Notes: a model not told the origin generated them from the letters alone. Positions 16,291-25,342 are shown, numbered from the stretch's first letter. The stretch is 63,975 bases of DNA from Calothrix anomala FACHB-343 (GCF_014696435.1 NZ_JACJQG010000056.1:1-63975); one strand, 5' to 3'. Numbers and translations are program-made.

Positions 16291-17570
16291 ATGCAGTTAG
16301 TCGAGAGACATATAATTAGCAGACAGCATAAATTTTGGCTTGAATGTGATTATTTAGCATTGCAATCCAAGCATCTTTACAACTGTGCTAATTATGTGCA
16401 GCGGCAATATTTCTTTGATAGCCAGAAGTATTACAACTCAAATGATATTTATCATCAAACCAAGAATCTAGATGCCTATCGATATCTGCCTACTAAAATC
16501 AGTAAACAGATTGTCAGGAGAGTTGCTGTAGCTTGGTCATGTTGGTTAGCAGCATTAAAAGATTGGTCAAAGCATCCTGATAAGTATCTAGGACAACCAA
16601 AAATGCCGAGATATAAACATAAAGAACGCGGCAGAAATGTGGTGATATATCCTCCAGATGCCATATCAAAACCAGCTTGGACTAAAGGAATAATTAAGCT
16701 TTCTCAAACGAATATAGAGTTAAAAACTCAAGCTAAAAATGTTTTGGAGGTACGAATTGTTCCCAAGCTAGAACACTATGTAATTGAAATTGTTTACACT
16801 CTGGCATTACCTGCTAAAACAGATGGCAAATACATTGCTGGTGTAGACCTGGGATTAAACAATTTAATCGCTATAACATCCAATCATCCCGGAATAAAAC
16901 CGCTGTTGATTAATGGTAGACCGTTAAAAAGTATAAACCAGTTTTTCAATAAAAGAGTAAGTAAAGCACAATCAATCGCCGCTAACAGACAAATCAAACA
17001 ACTAAACAGCAAACGTGACAGAAGGATTGATAACTACCTGCATACTAGTAGCCGTCGGGTGATTGATTGGTGTCAATTAAATGAGATTGGTCAATTAATC
17101 ATCGGTAAGAACCTAGGATGGAAGCAAGATATCAATATTGGTAAAAAAAATAATCAAAACTTTACCAAAATTCCTCATGCCAAACTGATTAGTTTGCTGA
17201 CCTACAAAGCCCAATTAGCAGGTATTGAAGTGATTTTGACTGAGGAAAGTTATACGAGTAAAGCTAGTGCTTTAGATGGTGATAAATTGCCGACTTTCAA
17301 CAAAAAATCAGATATCAAACCTGTCTTCAGTGGTCAGCGTGTAAAACGCGGTTTGTATAAAAGTTCCACTGGAAGAATCATCAATGCTGATACTAATGGC
17401 AGCTTAAATATAGTTCGCAAAGTAATCCCAAACTTTATGGATGGGATAGTGGGATTGCCGTTTATCCCTGTAGTCTTAGGACTTTGGACTAAAATTACCA
17501 ACGTAAATGTCTAGTATTGTCTACTATTGGGTAGCTTTGTCTAGATTTCTATGAGCGGTTAGATTTTGAG
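16245..17570 (+). mobile_element. IS200/IS605-type, tnpB-only transposon (IS1341-like)
   Basis: The element has one gene, tnpB, and no tnpA within the flanks, so it is not self-mobile. The left flank carries a small perfect hairpin (16245-16262), as single-strand transposons do. The right end is not certain; I place it within the ~60 bp after the tnpB stop, where the guide (omega) RNA of active TnpB systems also ends. Confidence 0.6.
16291..17514 (+). CDS. tnpB: TnpB-family RNA-guided nuclease, Zn-ribbon-less subtype
   Basis: 407 residues of the OrfB/TnpB family, the ancestors of Cas12. Family members use a guide RNA made from the transposon right end to cut DNA. The RuvC triad is present: Asp186 (GVDLGLNN), Glu319 (TEESYTSKAS) and Asp367 (NADTNGSLN). 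The Cys4 zinc ribbon normally found between the second and third catalytic residues is absent. In its place is ASALDGDKLPTF followed by FSGQRVKRGLYKS. This Cys-less form is a recognisable subtype in cyanobacteria. The N-terminal half contains the usual helical bundle and the RYKHKERGRN region. It reads from its own weak site after the hairpin. Likely intact as an enzyme. Confidence 0.85.
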   Translation: MQLVERHIISRQHKFWLECDYLALQSKHLYNCANYVQRQYFFDSQKYYNSNDIYHQTKNLDAYRYLPTKISKQIVRRVAVAWSCWLAALKDWSKHPDKYLGQPKMPRYKHKERGRNVVIYPPDAISKPAWTKGIIKLSQTNIELKTQAKNVLEVRIVPKLEHYVIEIVYTLALPAKTDGKYIAGVDLGLNNLIAITSNHPGIKPLLINGRPLKSINQFFNKRVSKAQSIAANRQIKQLNSKRDRRIDNYLHTSSRRVIDWCQLNEIGQLIIGKNLGWKQDINIGKKNNQNFTKIPHAKLISLLTYKAQLAGIEVILTEESYTSKASALDGDKLPTFNKKSDIKPVFSGQRVKRGLYKSSTGRIINADTNGSLNIVRKVIPNFMDGIVGLPFIPVVLGLWTKITNVNV

Positions 17571-17693
17571 TAATTTTTTGCCATCAGCAAAAAAGTTACA
17601 TTTCCTCACAAGTTCCTCAAGAATCTTTTCTAACCTCATATTGTCTCCAGAGAGTCCAAAGAGACGCTATCCAAATTAACGAGGTTTAGCGAT
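17515..17693. other. tnpB 3' flank and leader of the acyl-CoA synthetase gene
   Basis: The first ~60 bp could hold the transposon right end and the end of a guide RNA. The candidate operator copy D is at 17604-17620. The GAGG ribosome site before the next gene is at 17680. Confidence 0.5.
17604..17620 (+). promoter_or_regulatory. Candidate operator motif, copy D (acyl-CoA synthetase)
   Basis: CCTCACAAGTTCCTCAA, identical over 17 bp to copy B at 11484, lies 73 bp before the start of the ADP-forming acyl-CoA synthetase gene, in the same orientation relative to the gene as copies A-C. Confidence 0.5.
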
Positions 17694-20474
17694 ATGCAAA
17701 CCCCCTATAGATTAAAAACCGATCCCACCTTCGACATCCTCCGTACCGAGCGCCAGCCCCTCAGTTCCATTTTTGCGCCGGCAACGGTGGCTGTGATTGG
17801 GGCTAGTGACTCGCCTGGGAGTGTCGGACGTACCTTGCTTTGGAATTTAATCAGTAATCCTTTTGGCGGTACGGTATTTCCTGTAAACCCAAAACATCAT
17901 AGTGTGATGGGTATTAAGAGCTACGCCAATATTGCAGAAGTACCGGATGAAGTAGATTTGGCAATCATTGCTACACCCGCCCCAACAGTACCGAAAATTG
18001 TCCGCGAATGCGTTGCCGCCGGAGTTAAAAGTGCCGTAATCGTATCTGCTGGATTTAAAGAAATCGGTGCCCCTGGTATTGAATTAGAGCAGCAAATTTT
18101 ACATGAAGCCCGCTTAGGTAAACTCAGGATTATCGGCCCCAATTGCTTGGGTGTGATGAATCCCCATACAGGATTAAACGCCACCTTTGCCAGTACAATG
18201 GCGCGTCCTGGAAATGTCGGCTTTATTAGTCAAAGTGGTGCCCTTTGTACCTCGATTCTTGACTGGAGTTTGCGGGAAAATGTCGGCTTTAGCGCTTTTA
18301 TCTCCATCGGCTCGATGTTAGATGTTGGTTGGGGCGATTTAATCTACTATCTTGGTGACGATCCCCATACCAAAAGTATTGTGATTTACATGGAATCCAT
18401 TGGGGATGCGCGATCGTTTCTCTCCGCTGCCCGTGAGGTAGCTTTAACCAAGCCGATTATTCTCATCAAAGCCGGTCGCACTGAAGCAGCCGCCAAAGCT
18501 TCCGCTTCCCATACTGGCGCATTAACTGGTAGCGATGAAGTTCTTGATGCTGCCTTTAGGCGCAGTGGGGTGCTAAGAGTCAGCAGAATCTCCGAACTGT
18601 TTAACATGGCGGAAGTATTGGCAAAACAGCCCCGCCCCAAAGGCCCGCGTTTGACGATGATTACCAACGCTGGCGGCCCTGGTGTCCTGGCTACAGATTT
18701 TCTAATTACCAATGGCGGAGAACTAGCAGAACTCGCACCAGAGACAATTACTTCCCTCAATCAAACCCTACCATCTTTCTGGAGTCATAATAACCCCATC
18801 GATATTTTGGGAGACGCCGATCCAGAACGCTACAGCAAAACATTGGAGATTGTCGCCAAAGATCCAAATAGTGATGGTATATTGCTGATTCTCACTCCTC
18901 AGGCAATGACCGATCCTACCCAAACTGCCGAACAGTTGAAATCTGCAATTGAAAAAGCACAGGTTCCTGCGAATAAACCAATTCTGGCAACTTGGATGGG
19001 CGGTGCTGAGGTAATGGCAGGAGAAGCAATTCTCAATCGTGCTGGGATTCCTACCTTTTCCTACCCCGATTCTGCGACCCGTATATTCACTTATATGTGG
19101 CAGTCTAGCTATAACCTGCGCGGCATTTACGAAACTCCCGTATTACCAGCAGAAGAAGACGGTATACCCAACCGCAATCTTGTAGATAAGATTATTACCA
19201 CAGCCCATCAAGCCGGGCGAACTATTCTTACAGAGACAGAATCCAAGGAAATCCTGGCAGGTTACGGTATTCCCACTCTACAAGCTTGCATCGCCGCCAC
19301 AGAAGATGAAGCTGTCGGCTGTGCAGAATCCCTGGGTTATCCCGTAGTCCTCAAACTCTTATCAAAGACTATCACCCACAAAACCGATGTGGGTGGTGTG
19401 CAGTTAAATCTTATGGATGCAGATGCTGTACGCTGGGCGTATCGCAATATTAAAACTTCTGTTGCCGAAAAAGTAGGTTTAGAACACTTTTTAGGCGTAA
19501 CAGTGCAGCCAATGATTAACCTTAATAGTGGCTACGAATTAATTATTGGTAGTAGCTTAGATCCCCAATTTGGCCCAGTATTGCTGTTTGGCGCAGGGGG
19601 ACAATTAGTGGAAGTATTTAGAGATCGAGCGATCGCACTTCCTCCCCTCAATAGTACCCTGGCACGCCGGATGATGGAGCAAACGCAAATTTATAAAGCC
19701 CTCCAAGGCGTGAGGGGACGCGCACCTGTAGATTTAGCAGCTTTAGAGCATTTATTAGTGCGATTTTCCCAATTAATCGTAGAACAGCCCTGGATTAAGG
19801 AAATTGACATCAATCCCTTATGGGCGCGATTTGAAGGTAGAACTCAACCAGAAAACAAATCTTCCTCATTACTAGCTTTAGATGGGCGGATTGTTCTTCA
19901 CCCACCAGAACTGAGGGAAGAACAATTACCAAAACTAGCGATTCGTCCTTATCCCACACAATACATCACGCCTTGGACAATCAAAGATGGTACAGCAATT
20001 ACCATTCGTCCGATTCGTCCCGAAGATGAGCCGTTAATTGTACAGTTCCATAAAACACTCTCAGAACAAAGCGTCTATTTTCGCTACTTCCATCTCATGA
20101 AACTGAGTCAGCGAATCGCCCACGAACGCATGATGAGGCTGTGCTTCATTGACTACGATCGCGAAATGGCACTAGTAGCCGATCGCAAAAACCCCGTAAC
20201 AGGCGATCGCGAAATTCTCGCTGTAGGACGTTTGAGTCAGTTACATGGTGTAAAAGAAGCAGAATTTGCTCTTATAGTCAGCGATCCATATCAACGCATG
20301 GGTTTGGGTACTAACATTTTAAGTCAACTGTTGTATGTCGCTCGTAGCGAACATATCAAGCGCATCACTGCTGATATTCACCCAGAAAATGTGGCAATGC
20401 AACGTGTTTGTGAGAAAGTCGGCTTCCGTCTCCATCGCAGTGCTGATTTAGTGGAAGCCGTAATTGATTTGTAA
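17694..20474 (+). CDS. ADP-forming acyl(acetyl)-CoA synthetase fused to a GNAT acetyltransferase
   Basis: 926 residues. The order is CoA-binding Rossmann domain (about 25-150, [14 protein letters not shown]), succinyl-CoA-ligase-like domain (about 165-320), ATP-grasp domain (about 490-720) and C-terminal GNAT domain (about 755-926, with RMGLGTNIL as the acetyl-CoA loop). This is the layout of Pat/PatZ (YfiQ) lysine acetyltransferases. In many Pat proteins the synthetase part is dead. Here both phosphoryl-transfer histidines of ADP-forming acetyl-CoA synthetases appear kept: His273 ([10 protein letters not shown]) and His562 (ITHKTDVGG). It may therefore make acetate and ATP from acetyl-CoA under fermentation as well as acetylate proteins. 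Cytosolic. Preceded by candidate operator copy D. Confidence 0.82.
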   Translation: MQTPYRLKTDPTFDILRTERQPLSSIFAPATVAVIGASDSPGSVGRTLLWNLISNPFGGTVFPVNPKHHSVMGIKSYANIAEVPDEVDLAIIATPAPTVPKIVRECVAAGVKSAVIVSAGFKEIGAPGIELEQQILHEARLGKLRIIGPNCLGVMNPHTGLNATFASTMARPGNVGFISQSGALCTSILDWSLRENVGFSAFISIGSMLDVGWGDLIYYLGDDPHTKSIVIYMESIGDARSFLSAAREVALTKPIILIKAGRTEAAAKASASHTGALTGSDEVLDAAFRRSGVLRVSRISELFNMAEVLAKQPRPKGPRLTMITNAGGPGVLATDFLITNGGELAELAPETITSLNQTLPSFWSHNNPIDILGDADPERYSKTLEIVAKDPNSDGILLILTPQAMTDPTQTAEQLKSAIEKAQVPANKPILATWMGGAEVMAGEAILNRAGIPTFSYPDSATRIFTYMWQSSYNLRGIYETPVLPAEEDGIPNRNLVDKIITTAHQAGRTILTETESKEILAGYGIPTLQACIAATEDEAVGCAESLGYPVVLKLLSKTITHKTDVGGVQLNLMDADAVRWAYRNIKTSVAEKVGLEHFLGVTVQPMINLNSGYELIIGSSLDPQFGPVLLFGAGGQLVEVFRDRAIALPPLNSTLARRMMEQTQIYKALQGVRGRAPVDLAALEHLLVRFSQLIVEQPWIKEIDINPLWARFEGRTQPENKSSSLLALDGRIVLHPPELREEQLPKLAIRPYPTQYITPWTIKDGTAITIRPIRPEDEPLIVQFHKTLSEQSVYFRYFHLMKLSQRIAHERMMRLCFIDYDREMALVADRKNPVTGDREILAVGRLSQLHGVKEAEFALIVSDPYQRMGLGTNILSQLLYVARSEHIKRITADIHPENVAMQRVCEKVGFRLHRSADLVEAVIDL

Positions 20475-20830
20475 TCTTAAATCACGCAATTTTCCAACAA
20501 TATTTTTTTGTAGGGTATTGCATTGGGGACTTATAAAAAATAAATTACCCATATTCCGTAGTGCGAGCATCTTGCTCGCTTTTTAACATTAGCGAGCAAG
20601 ATGCTCGCACTACAAATTTATTGGGTATTTAAAAAAATTGGATGTCCCTTGCTATACCTTTATTTATATATTTGTATATTGATTAAATTGAAACGATCTC
20701 AAGTAAAATTTTTAGGTATATAGCATATACCCTATTAGCAAATATTACATTTTTAGCAGAGTGATAGACCAACACCAAGACCAGAAAAAGCTAAAATAAA
20801 CCCATTAACCAATGATGCTGTCTAAACTTT
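20475..20830. other. Intergenic stretch with a palindromic repeat
   Basis: No gene seen. It holds the perfect hairpin at 20558-20613 inside a larger palindromic element, then an AT-rich leader of the Uma2 gene. Confidence 0.55.
20526..20648. mobile_element. Palindromic MITE-like repeat with a perfect 23-bp stem
   Basis: The two arms 20558-20580 (GTAGTGCGAGCATCTTGCTC plus GCT) and 20591-20613 are exact inverse copies around a 10-base loop. Outside them AATAAATTACCC and GGGTATTT, and the GGGAC ends, are also roughly inverse. It lies 50-170 bp after the synthetase gene and could end its transcript. Confidence 0.65.
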
Positions 20831-21511
20831 ATGGGGATTACTCAAGAATTAGATTCTACTGAAAGCATCTCTCAAGAGGTGATATTTCCCCCTGGCGATT
20901 TATATAGTGACGAGCCTCCCTTGGAAACAGAACTACATTTACGACAAATAATCCTACTTCTCAGCTGTCTAGAATGGCTGTGGCGAGACAGAAATGATTT
21001 TTACGTTGCTGGTAACTTAACTATTTACTACAGTCCCCACCAAAGCAAGTTAGAAAAATTTCGCGGCCCTGATTTTTTTGTAGTTTTGGGAACGGAACGT
21101 AAAACTCGTAAAAGTTGGGTAGTTTGGGAAGAAGATGGTAAATACCCCAATGTAATTGTCGAAATTCTTTCAGAGTCAACTGCTAATACTGATAAAGGAT
21201 TAAAGAAAAAACTTTATCAAGATACTTTCCGCACGCTGGATTATTTTTGGTTTGATCCATATACATTAGAATTTGCTGGATTTCATTTAGTAGATGGTGC
21301 ATATCAACCTCTACAAGCAAATGAACTAGGACATTTTTGGAGTCAGCAGTTAGGGTTATATCTGGGAATTGAACGGGGATTACTGCGATTTTTTACGTCA
21401 GAAGGTCAATTAGTTCCCTCACCGGAAGAAGCAGCAGAACAGGCAGAACAAAGGGCTGCACGTTTGGCTGCAAAATTACGGGAATTAAATATTGACCCAG
21501 ATAGTATTTAA
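20831..21511 (+). CDS. Uma2 family (DUF820) protein, PD-(D/E)XK nuclease fold
   Basis: 226 residues. Motifs are KFRGPDFFVVLG (the PD motif) and WEEDGKYPNVIVEILSEST (the ExK-like part), the layout of Uma2/DUF820 proteins that are hugely expanded in cyanobacteria. The C-terminal ~40 residues are an Ala/Glu-rich coiled coil (EEAAEQAEQRAARLAAKL). The function of the family is not settled; a nuclease fold is predicted. It stands alone here, with a relic of a second Uma2-like gene right after it. Confidence 0.82.
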   Translation: MGITQELDSTESISQEVIFPPGDLYSDEPPLETELHLRQIILLLSCLEWLWRDRNDFYVAGNLTIYYSPHQSKLEKFRGPDFFVVLGTERKTRKSWVVWEEDGKYPNVIVEILSESTANTDKGLKKKLYQDTFRTLDYFWFDPYTLEFAGFHLVDGAYQPLQANELGHFWSQQLGLYLGIERGLLRFFTSEGQLVPSPEEAAEQAEQRAARLAAKLRELNIDPDSI

Positions 21512-21542
21512 ATAATTACTAATTCGTAATTCGTAATTCGTA

Positions 21543-21660
21543 TTTGCCGATCGCACTCTCGCCATCTTTGAACAACAAAGCGATCGCATTCCTGTTCCAT
21601 CCTTTGCTGAATCTTTTCACCTTACCATTGCTCAACTCTTCAGTTGGCTAAATGAATAAT
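21543..21660 (+). pseudogene. Frameshifted relic of a second Uma2-like C-terminus
   Basis: The frame from 21543 reads FADRTLAIFEQQSDRIPVP and then needs a one-base shift at ~21600 to continue FAESFHLTIAQLFSWLNE to the stop at 21658. The 'P-F---FHLT-AQLFSWL' end is typical of DUF820 proteins. The missing start and the frameshift mark it as dead. Confidence 0.5.
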
Positions 21661-21715
21661 TTAAAAGAAAGACAAATGACTATTGACTATTGACTATTGA
21701 CCATTGACCATTGAC

Positions 21716-23116
21716 TCATAACTGTAAAATCACCCGCGCCAAATTAAAGTAAATCAAAACGCCAAGTACATCAACGGCTGTGGTAATAAATGGCGCTGAC
21801 ATCAAGGCTGGATCTAAGCGCAGTAGGCGAAATAAAAACGGTAGCGCCGAACCAGAAATTGAAGCTAAGACAGAAATTGCTACTAAACTAGTGCCAACTG
21901 CGATCGCAACTTCTAACTTTCCTTGCAAAAAATAAGCCCAGACTGTAGCGATACTACCTAACATTACTCCTAATAATGTACCTGCGATCGCTTCTCTGCC
22001 AATTACTTGTAAAGGCCCTAATAATCTAATCTCTTCCGTGTTCATCCCCCGTATGACTACTGTGGAAGATTGCGCGCCAACATTACCACCAGTACCAGTC
22101 AGCAAGGGAATAAAGGCTGTGAGGGTAACAACTTTAGATAATATATCTTCTTGGGATTTAATAATTGTGCCTGTGACTGTATTGGTAATTAATAACACAA
22201 ATAACCACACAACCCGCTTGCGCGCAACATCCATTAAATTCATCTGAAAATAATTGTCGCCGCCTGATTGCACGCCACCACCAACGGCGTAGATATCTTC
22301 TGTAGTTTCTTGTTGCAAAATATCTATTACATCATCCACCGTAATAATACCGACGAGACGCTGTTCTCGATCTACTACAGGCACTGCTAAAAAGTCATAT
22401 CTTTGGATTACTCTAGCAACTTCTTCTTGATCTGTATCGGTGTAGACAAACACCACATCACGAGTCATAATCTCACCAATTAATTCCTCTGGTTGAGATG
22501 TTACTAACTCCCGCAAAGACACAATCCCTGTCAATTGTCTGGCTGTGTCGGTGACGTAAAGATAATAAATGATTTCACTAGCCTTTGCTAGGCGGCGTAT
22601 CCGCTCTAGGGCTTGATATACTGTAAAATTTTCTTTTAGAGAAATTAATTCTGGGGTCATAATTCGCCCAGCCGTATCAGCTTCATAACCCAAGAGTTGG
22701 GCTGTAGCTGTGCGTTCGGCTGGGCTAAGTTGTTCGAGGAGGCGATTGACGATTTTTGCGGGGAGTTCGTCAAATAATCTGGCGCGATCGTCGGGTGACA
22801 TTTTATCGACTAAATCCCGGACTTCTTGGCTTCTGAGTTCTTCAATCAGTCGTTCTTGAATAGAATAATCCAGATATTCATAAACTGCGATCGCCTCATC
22901 CTTAGACAGCAACCGAAAGGCTAAAGCGTGCATTGCTTCTGGTAATCCTTCAATCGCCTCAGCAATATCCGCCGGTTGTACAGGTACTAAAATCGCTTTT
23001 GCACCGCGTAAATCTCCCTGTTCTAACAGCATTTGTAGCTGAATTCGCACTAAATCTCGCAATTCTCTGCGCGACATATCTGGGAGATTAGAGGATAAAT
23101 TATTCATTTCTGTCAC
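21716..23116 (-). CDS. mgtE: Magnesium transporter MgtE
   Basis: 466 residues, full length. An N-terminal superhelical domain (about 15-135, with the repeated DIAEAIEGLPEAMHALAFRLL type helices) and tandem CBS domains (about 140-265, MTRDVVFVYTDTDQEEVA; VDREQRLVGIITVDDVID) form the Mg-sensing cytosolic gate. Five transmembrane helices (about 300-466) follow, with PLLTGTGGNVGAQSSTVVIRG at the pore. GTG at 23116 has GAGG 12 bp upstream; an ATG three codons later is the alternative start. A piece of this gene is found fused to a MerA-like piece at 24391-24770. Confidence 0.93.
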   Translation of the reverse strand: MTEMNNLSSNLPDMSRRELRDLVRIQLQMLLEQGDLRGAKAILVPVQPADIAEAIEGLPEAMHALAFRLLSKDEAIAVYEYLDYSIQERLIEELRSQEVRDLVDKMSPDDRARLFDELPAKIVNRLLEQLSPAERTATAQLLGYEADTAGRIMTPELISLKENFTVYQALERIRRLAKASEIIYYLYVTDTARQLTGIVSLRELVTSQPEELIGEIMTRDVVFVYTDTDQEEVARVIQRYDFLAVPVVDREQRLVGIITVDDVIDILQQETTEDIYAVGGGVQSGGDNYFQMNLMDVARKRVVWLFVLLITNTVTGTIIKSQEDILSKVVTLTAFIPLLTGTGGNVGAQSSTVVIRGMNTEEIRLLGPLQVIGREAIAGTLLGVMLGSIATVWAYFLQGKLEVAIAVGTSLVAISVLASISGSALPFLFRLLRLDPALMSAPFITTAVDVLGVLIYFNLARVILQL

Positions 23117-23956
23117 AAATTACACTTTCCTCAAGCAGTTTGAACAAGGTTTCTACACAATATAATTGCATTAACTTTATCTAGTTAAACTCATCTCACT
23201 CCTAAAAGGTATGGGATTTTACGTTGACTGTTGACTGTTGACTGTACAGACAAGGGTTATCGCTTCTCTAATGACAGCCCTTACCAGTATTTTCATTACG
23301 CCAATTTACTTAGATACAAAAGTTATAATTTAATTTCAAATAACCATCAATTAGATGTGCATAATCAAGCTACTAGTAAACGAGGCATAATATTGATATT
23401 TCTTCACACAGTAATAACTGTTGTAAATGTATGGTATGCATAGAATCACAAGATGCATTTTTTCTCAGAAAATCATTTAATTTTTTGCTAAAAATTGAAT
23501 TTTTATCTTGATAAATAATTTATGCATCCAAATACAATTATCTGCTTTAGTAGCTTTGATGTAATAGGTATAAGATTATTTACAATCATCCTCAAGTAAT
23601 ATTTAGCAGCTTGTAAACGCTCAAAATCATTTCCGAAATTGACATAATTGCTAACTGGCGATCGCTCTGTGGTAAATATTACAAGTCAGCAGAAAAGCTA
23701 TTATTACTAGGGTTTGGAGTAATTGCCCATAATTAATTGCACAGCACAAAATTAAAAATGGTCAGTTAAACGGTGGTTAAGAAGCTAAGTAATTACACAA
23801 AATGTAACAAAAAAAATACACTGAGTTTAGTTATTTTATCGGAACATTTTTTCTGTTAGGATGTCGGTTGAGATATGACATTCAGCAAATGTCAGGTTTT
23901 TCAAAATTAATTCAGAGAAGCCAAAACAGGTAGACAATTTTAGTAAGTCTAAGAAT
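23117..23956. other. 840-bp AT-rich intergenic region
   Basis: I see no supported gene. It has STRR units (GTTGACT, 23224-23245), an inverted pair TGACATT / AATGTCA at 23876-23897, and long AT-rich runs. It serves as the shared upstream region of the divergent mgtE and 23957 genes. Confidence 0.55.
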
Positions 23957-24355
23957 ATGACTAACAAACAGAATTGTGATGATTACAAGCAAATCGGTAG
24001 TTACATTCCAGTTGATTTAGCTCTTGAGTTCAAAAGCATTTGTGCCAGTTTGGATATATTTCAAAGCGATGCTTTCGAGGAAATGGCTCAAGATTGGATC
24101 GCTAAAAAAGCTCATCCAGATGACTCTAACACCTCTGTAACAGCTAAACCAGAAACAATTGCCGATTTAATTCGTGCTAACCGAGCAAAACTGAGATATT
24201 GTGGATTGAAAAATTTACCAGCTTTAGCCAAAGGAGAAGCTTTACCGACAGCAGGAGATTTTGCTATTATCACATCAGCTTTAAACCTGCCAGAAGAAGA
24301 AAGAAAAGAAATTTGGCAGAAGAATATGCAAAATTTCCAGATATTGCGAAATTAA
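23957..24355 (+). CDS. Hypothetical protein with ribbon-helix-helix-like N-terminus
   Basis: 132 residues, not recognised. Residues 12-50 (IGSYIPVDLALEFKSICASL followed by DIFQSDAFEEMAQDWIAKK) have the strand-helix-helix pattern of ribbon-helix-helix DNA-binding proteins. After a Thr/Ser-rich linker, the C-terminal half (TIADLIRANRAKL; GDFAIITSALNLPEEERKEI) is helical. It could be a small regulator or antitoxin-like protein. It is divergent from mgtE. Confidence 0.5.
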   Translation: MTNKQNCDDYKQIGSYIPVDLALEFKSICASLDIFQSDAFEEMAQDWIAKKAHPDDSNTSVTAKPETIADLIRANRAKLRYCGLKNLPALAKGEALPTAGDFAIITSALNLPEEERKEIWQKNMQNFQILRN

Positions 24356-24390
24356 ATTTAACTTTCGAGTTTAGCTTTCAGTTTTAAAAT

Positions 24391-24770
24391 AATTTAGTTA
24401 AAAACCTCAAAAGTCTTTTATTGTTATCTGTCAGAAGTTTACGCCCATAAGCATCAGCATGAGTAGAATAAGGATGAATTACACCGCCTAACTTATTCAA
24501 ACCTAGCTTACCGACAATAGCCGTAGCTACTTCTGAAATCATCTCCCCAGCATTACAAGCAACACATTACAAGCAACAATAGTTACACCGATAATTTCAT
24601 CAGCACCTTATTTGTAGAGGATTTTCAGCAATCTTGATGCTTTATAATCCTCAAAAGAATTTTGATTTGCGATCGCCTCATCCTTAGACAACAAGGGAAA
24701 GGCTAAAACCTGTATGGCTTCTGGTAACTCTTCAATCGCCTCAGCAATATCCGCAGGTTGTACCAGTACC
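24391..24770 (-). pseudogene. Chimeric relic: MgtE N-terminal piece joined to MerA-like C-terminal piece
   Basis: On the reverse strand, 24770-24669 matches codons ~42-77 of the mgtE gene at 21716-23116 (VQPADIAEAIEELPEA; LLSKDEAIA). From ~24660 to 24391 the sequence matches the last ~90 codons of the MerA-like gene at 25662-27209, with drift and small indels. A HIP1 octamer lies at the junction (24669-24676), and both parent genes carry HIP1 at the corresponding points (22887-22894 and 25936-25943). It is dead, with stops and frameshifts in the MerA part. Confidence 0.75.
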
Positions 24771-24805
24771 AATTTACATCTGTTTCCAAGTAAATAGACC
24801 ACGCG

Positions 24806-24869
24806 GTAGGGGCACGGCATCGACAATCTTCTGGAAAATATAATAATCTTACTGGTGCCGTGCCCCTAC
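24806..24869. repeat. Palindromic repeat GTAGGGGCACGGCA, copy 1
   Basis: The arms GTAGGGGCACGGCA (24806-24819) and TGCCGTGCCCCTAC (24856-24869) are exact inverses. A second copy lies at 35157-35220 with a similar interior. The flanks AAGTAAATAGACCACG are shared with that copy in inverted order, so the core has flipped relative to the flanks. Confidence 0.7.
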
Positions 24870-24974
24870 TTTGGATCTGTGCTTCAATTACCTGGAAACT
24901 CCTGTAAACAAAGAATGCGACAAACTCTAATCCCTCAACCCAACTACATCTAGTACTTTGCTGGGTTGCTAGAA

Positions 24975-24999
24975 CCCCGATTTCTTAAAGAAGTCGGGG
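24975..24999. terminator. Hairpin CCCCGATTTCTT / AAGAAGTCGGGG
   Basis: A 12-bp stem with one wobble pair and a one-base loop. It looks like a terminator but has no U-run and belongs to a dispersed repeat type, so a terminator role is uncertain. Confidence 0.4.
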
Positions 25000-25132
25000 A
25001 TCTAAAGTATCAGCAGTATTTCATCGCCAAAGTTGTGATGAATTCGTCGCCTTTACATTTATTCATAAGTAAACCTGATAATAAGTATTAGTTTTTCTTT
25101 GTCAAGTCTTCTTGCTAAATCGTAACAATTCC

Positions 25133-25150
25133 GTTACATTAATTTACATA
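25133..25150 (+). promoter_or_regulatory. HLR1 element (RpaB-binding type)
   Basis: GTTACATT-AA-TTTACATA fits the high-light regulatory 1 consensus (two KTTACAWW units separated by 2 bp) at every position. It lies 22 bp before the psb34 start codon. HLR1 is bound by the response regulator RpaB and controls light-stress genes including hli genes in cyanobacteria, so it fits the gene it precedes. The regulatory effect is inferred. Confidence 0.7.
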
Positions 25151-25171
25151 AGTTAACGAGAGCAAAAAACT

Positions 25172-25342
25172 ATGTACACCACCATTAACGAAGACGGCGT
25201 ATTGAACAACTATGCAACTGAACCCCAAATCTACTATGCAGAATATCCTTCCACTGAAGAGCAACGCAGCTATAGCTTTCAGGCTGGAATTGCAACTTTA
25301 TTAGTCAGCGCCTTAGTTTTACTTGCTTTCGGCGTTAGCTAA
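25172..25342 (+). CDS. psb34: Photosystem II assembly protein Psb34 (ssl1498 family, Hlip-like)
   Basis: A 56-residue protein. The start is ATG 25172 and the stop TAA 25340. It begins MYTTINEDGVLNNYATEPQ, the signature of the ssl1498 light-harvesting-like family. The C-terminal third is a single transmembrane helix (AGIATLLVSALVLLAFGVS). Psb34 binds the CP47 side of photosystem II intermediates and competes with Hlips in assembly in other cyanobacteria. It lacks the ExxNGR chlorophyll motif of true Hlips. Located in thylakoids. Controlled by an HLR1 site, judging by sequence. It precedes a small conserved gene by 62 bp. Confidence 0.85.
   Translation: MYTTINEDGVLNNYATEPQIYYAEYPSTEEQRSYSFQAGIATLLVSALVLLAFGVS

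Larger units (their letters stand above)
24771..25171. other. Repeat-bearing leader region of psb34
   Basis: Holds the GTAGGGGCACGGCA palindrome (24806-24869), a terminator-like hairpin (24975-24999) and, close to the gene, the HLR1 site at 25133-25150. No further gene is seen. Confidence 0.6.

Noticed and set aside
23231-23443. 70-codon forward frame
   Set aside because: AT-rich, begins in an STRR array and has no ribosome site. The composition is not protein-like.
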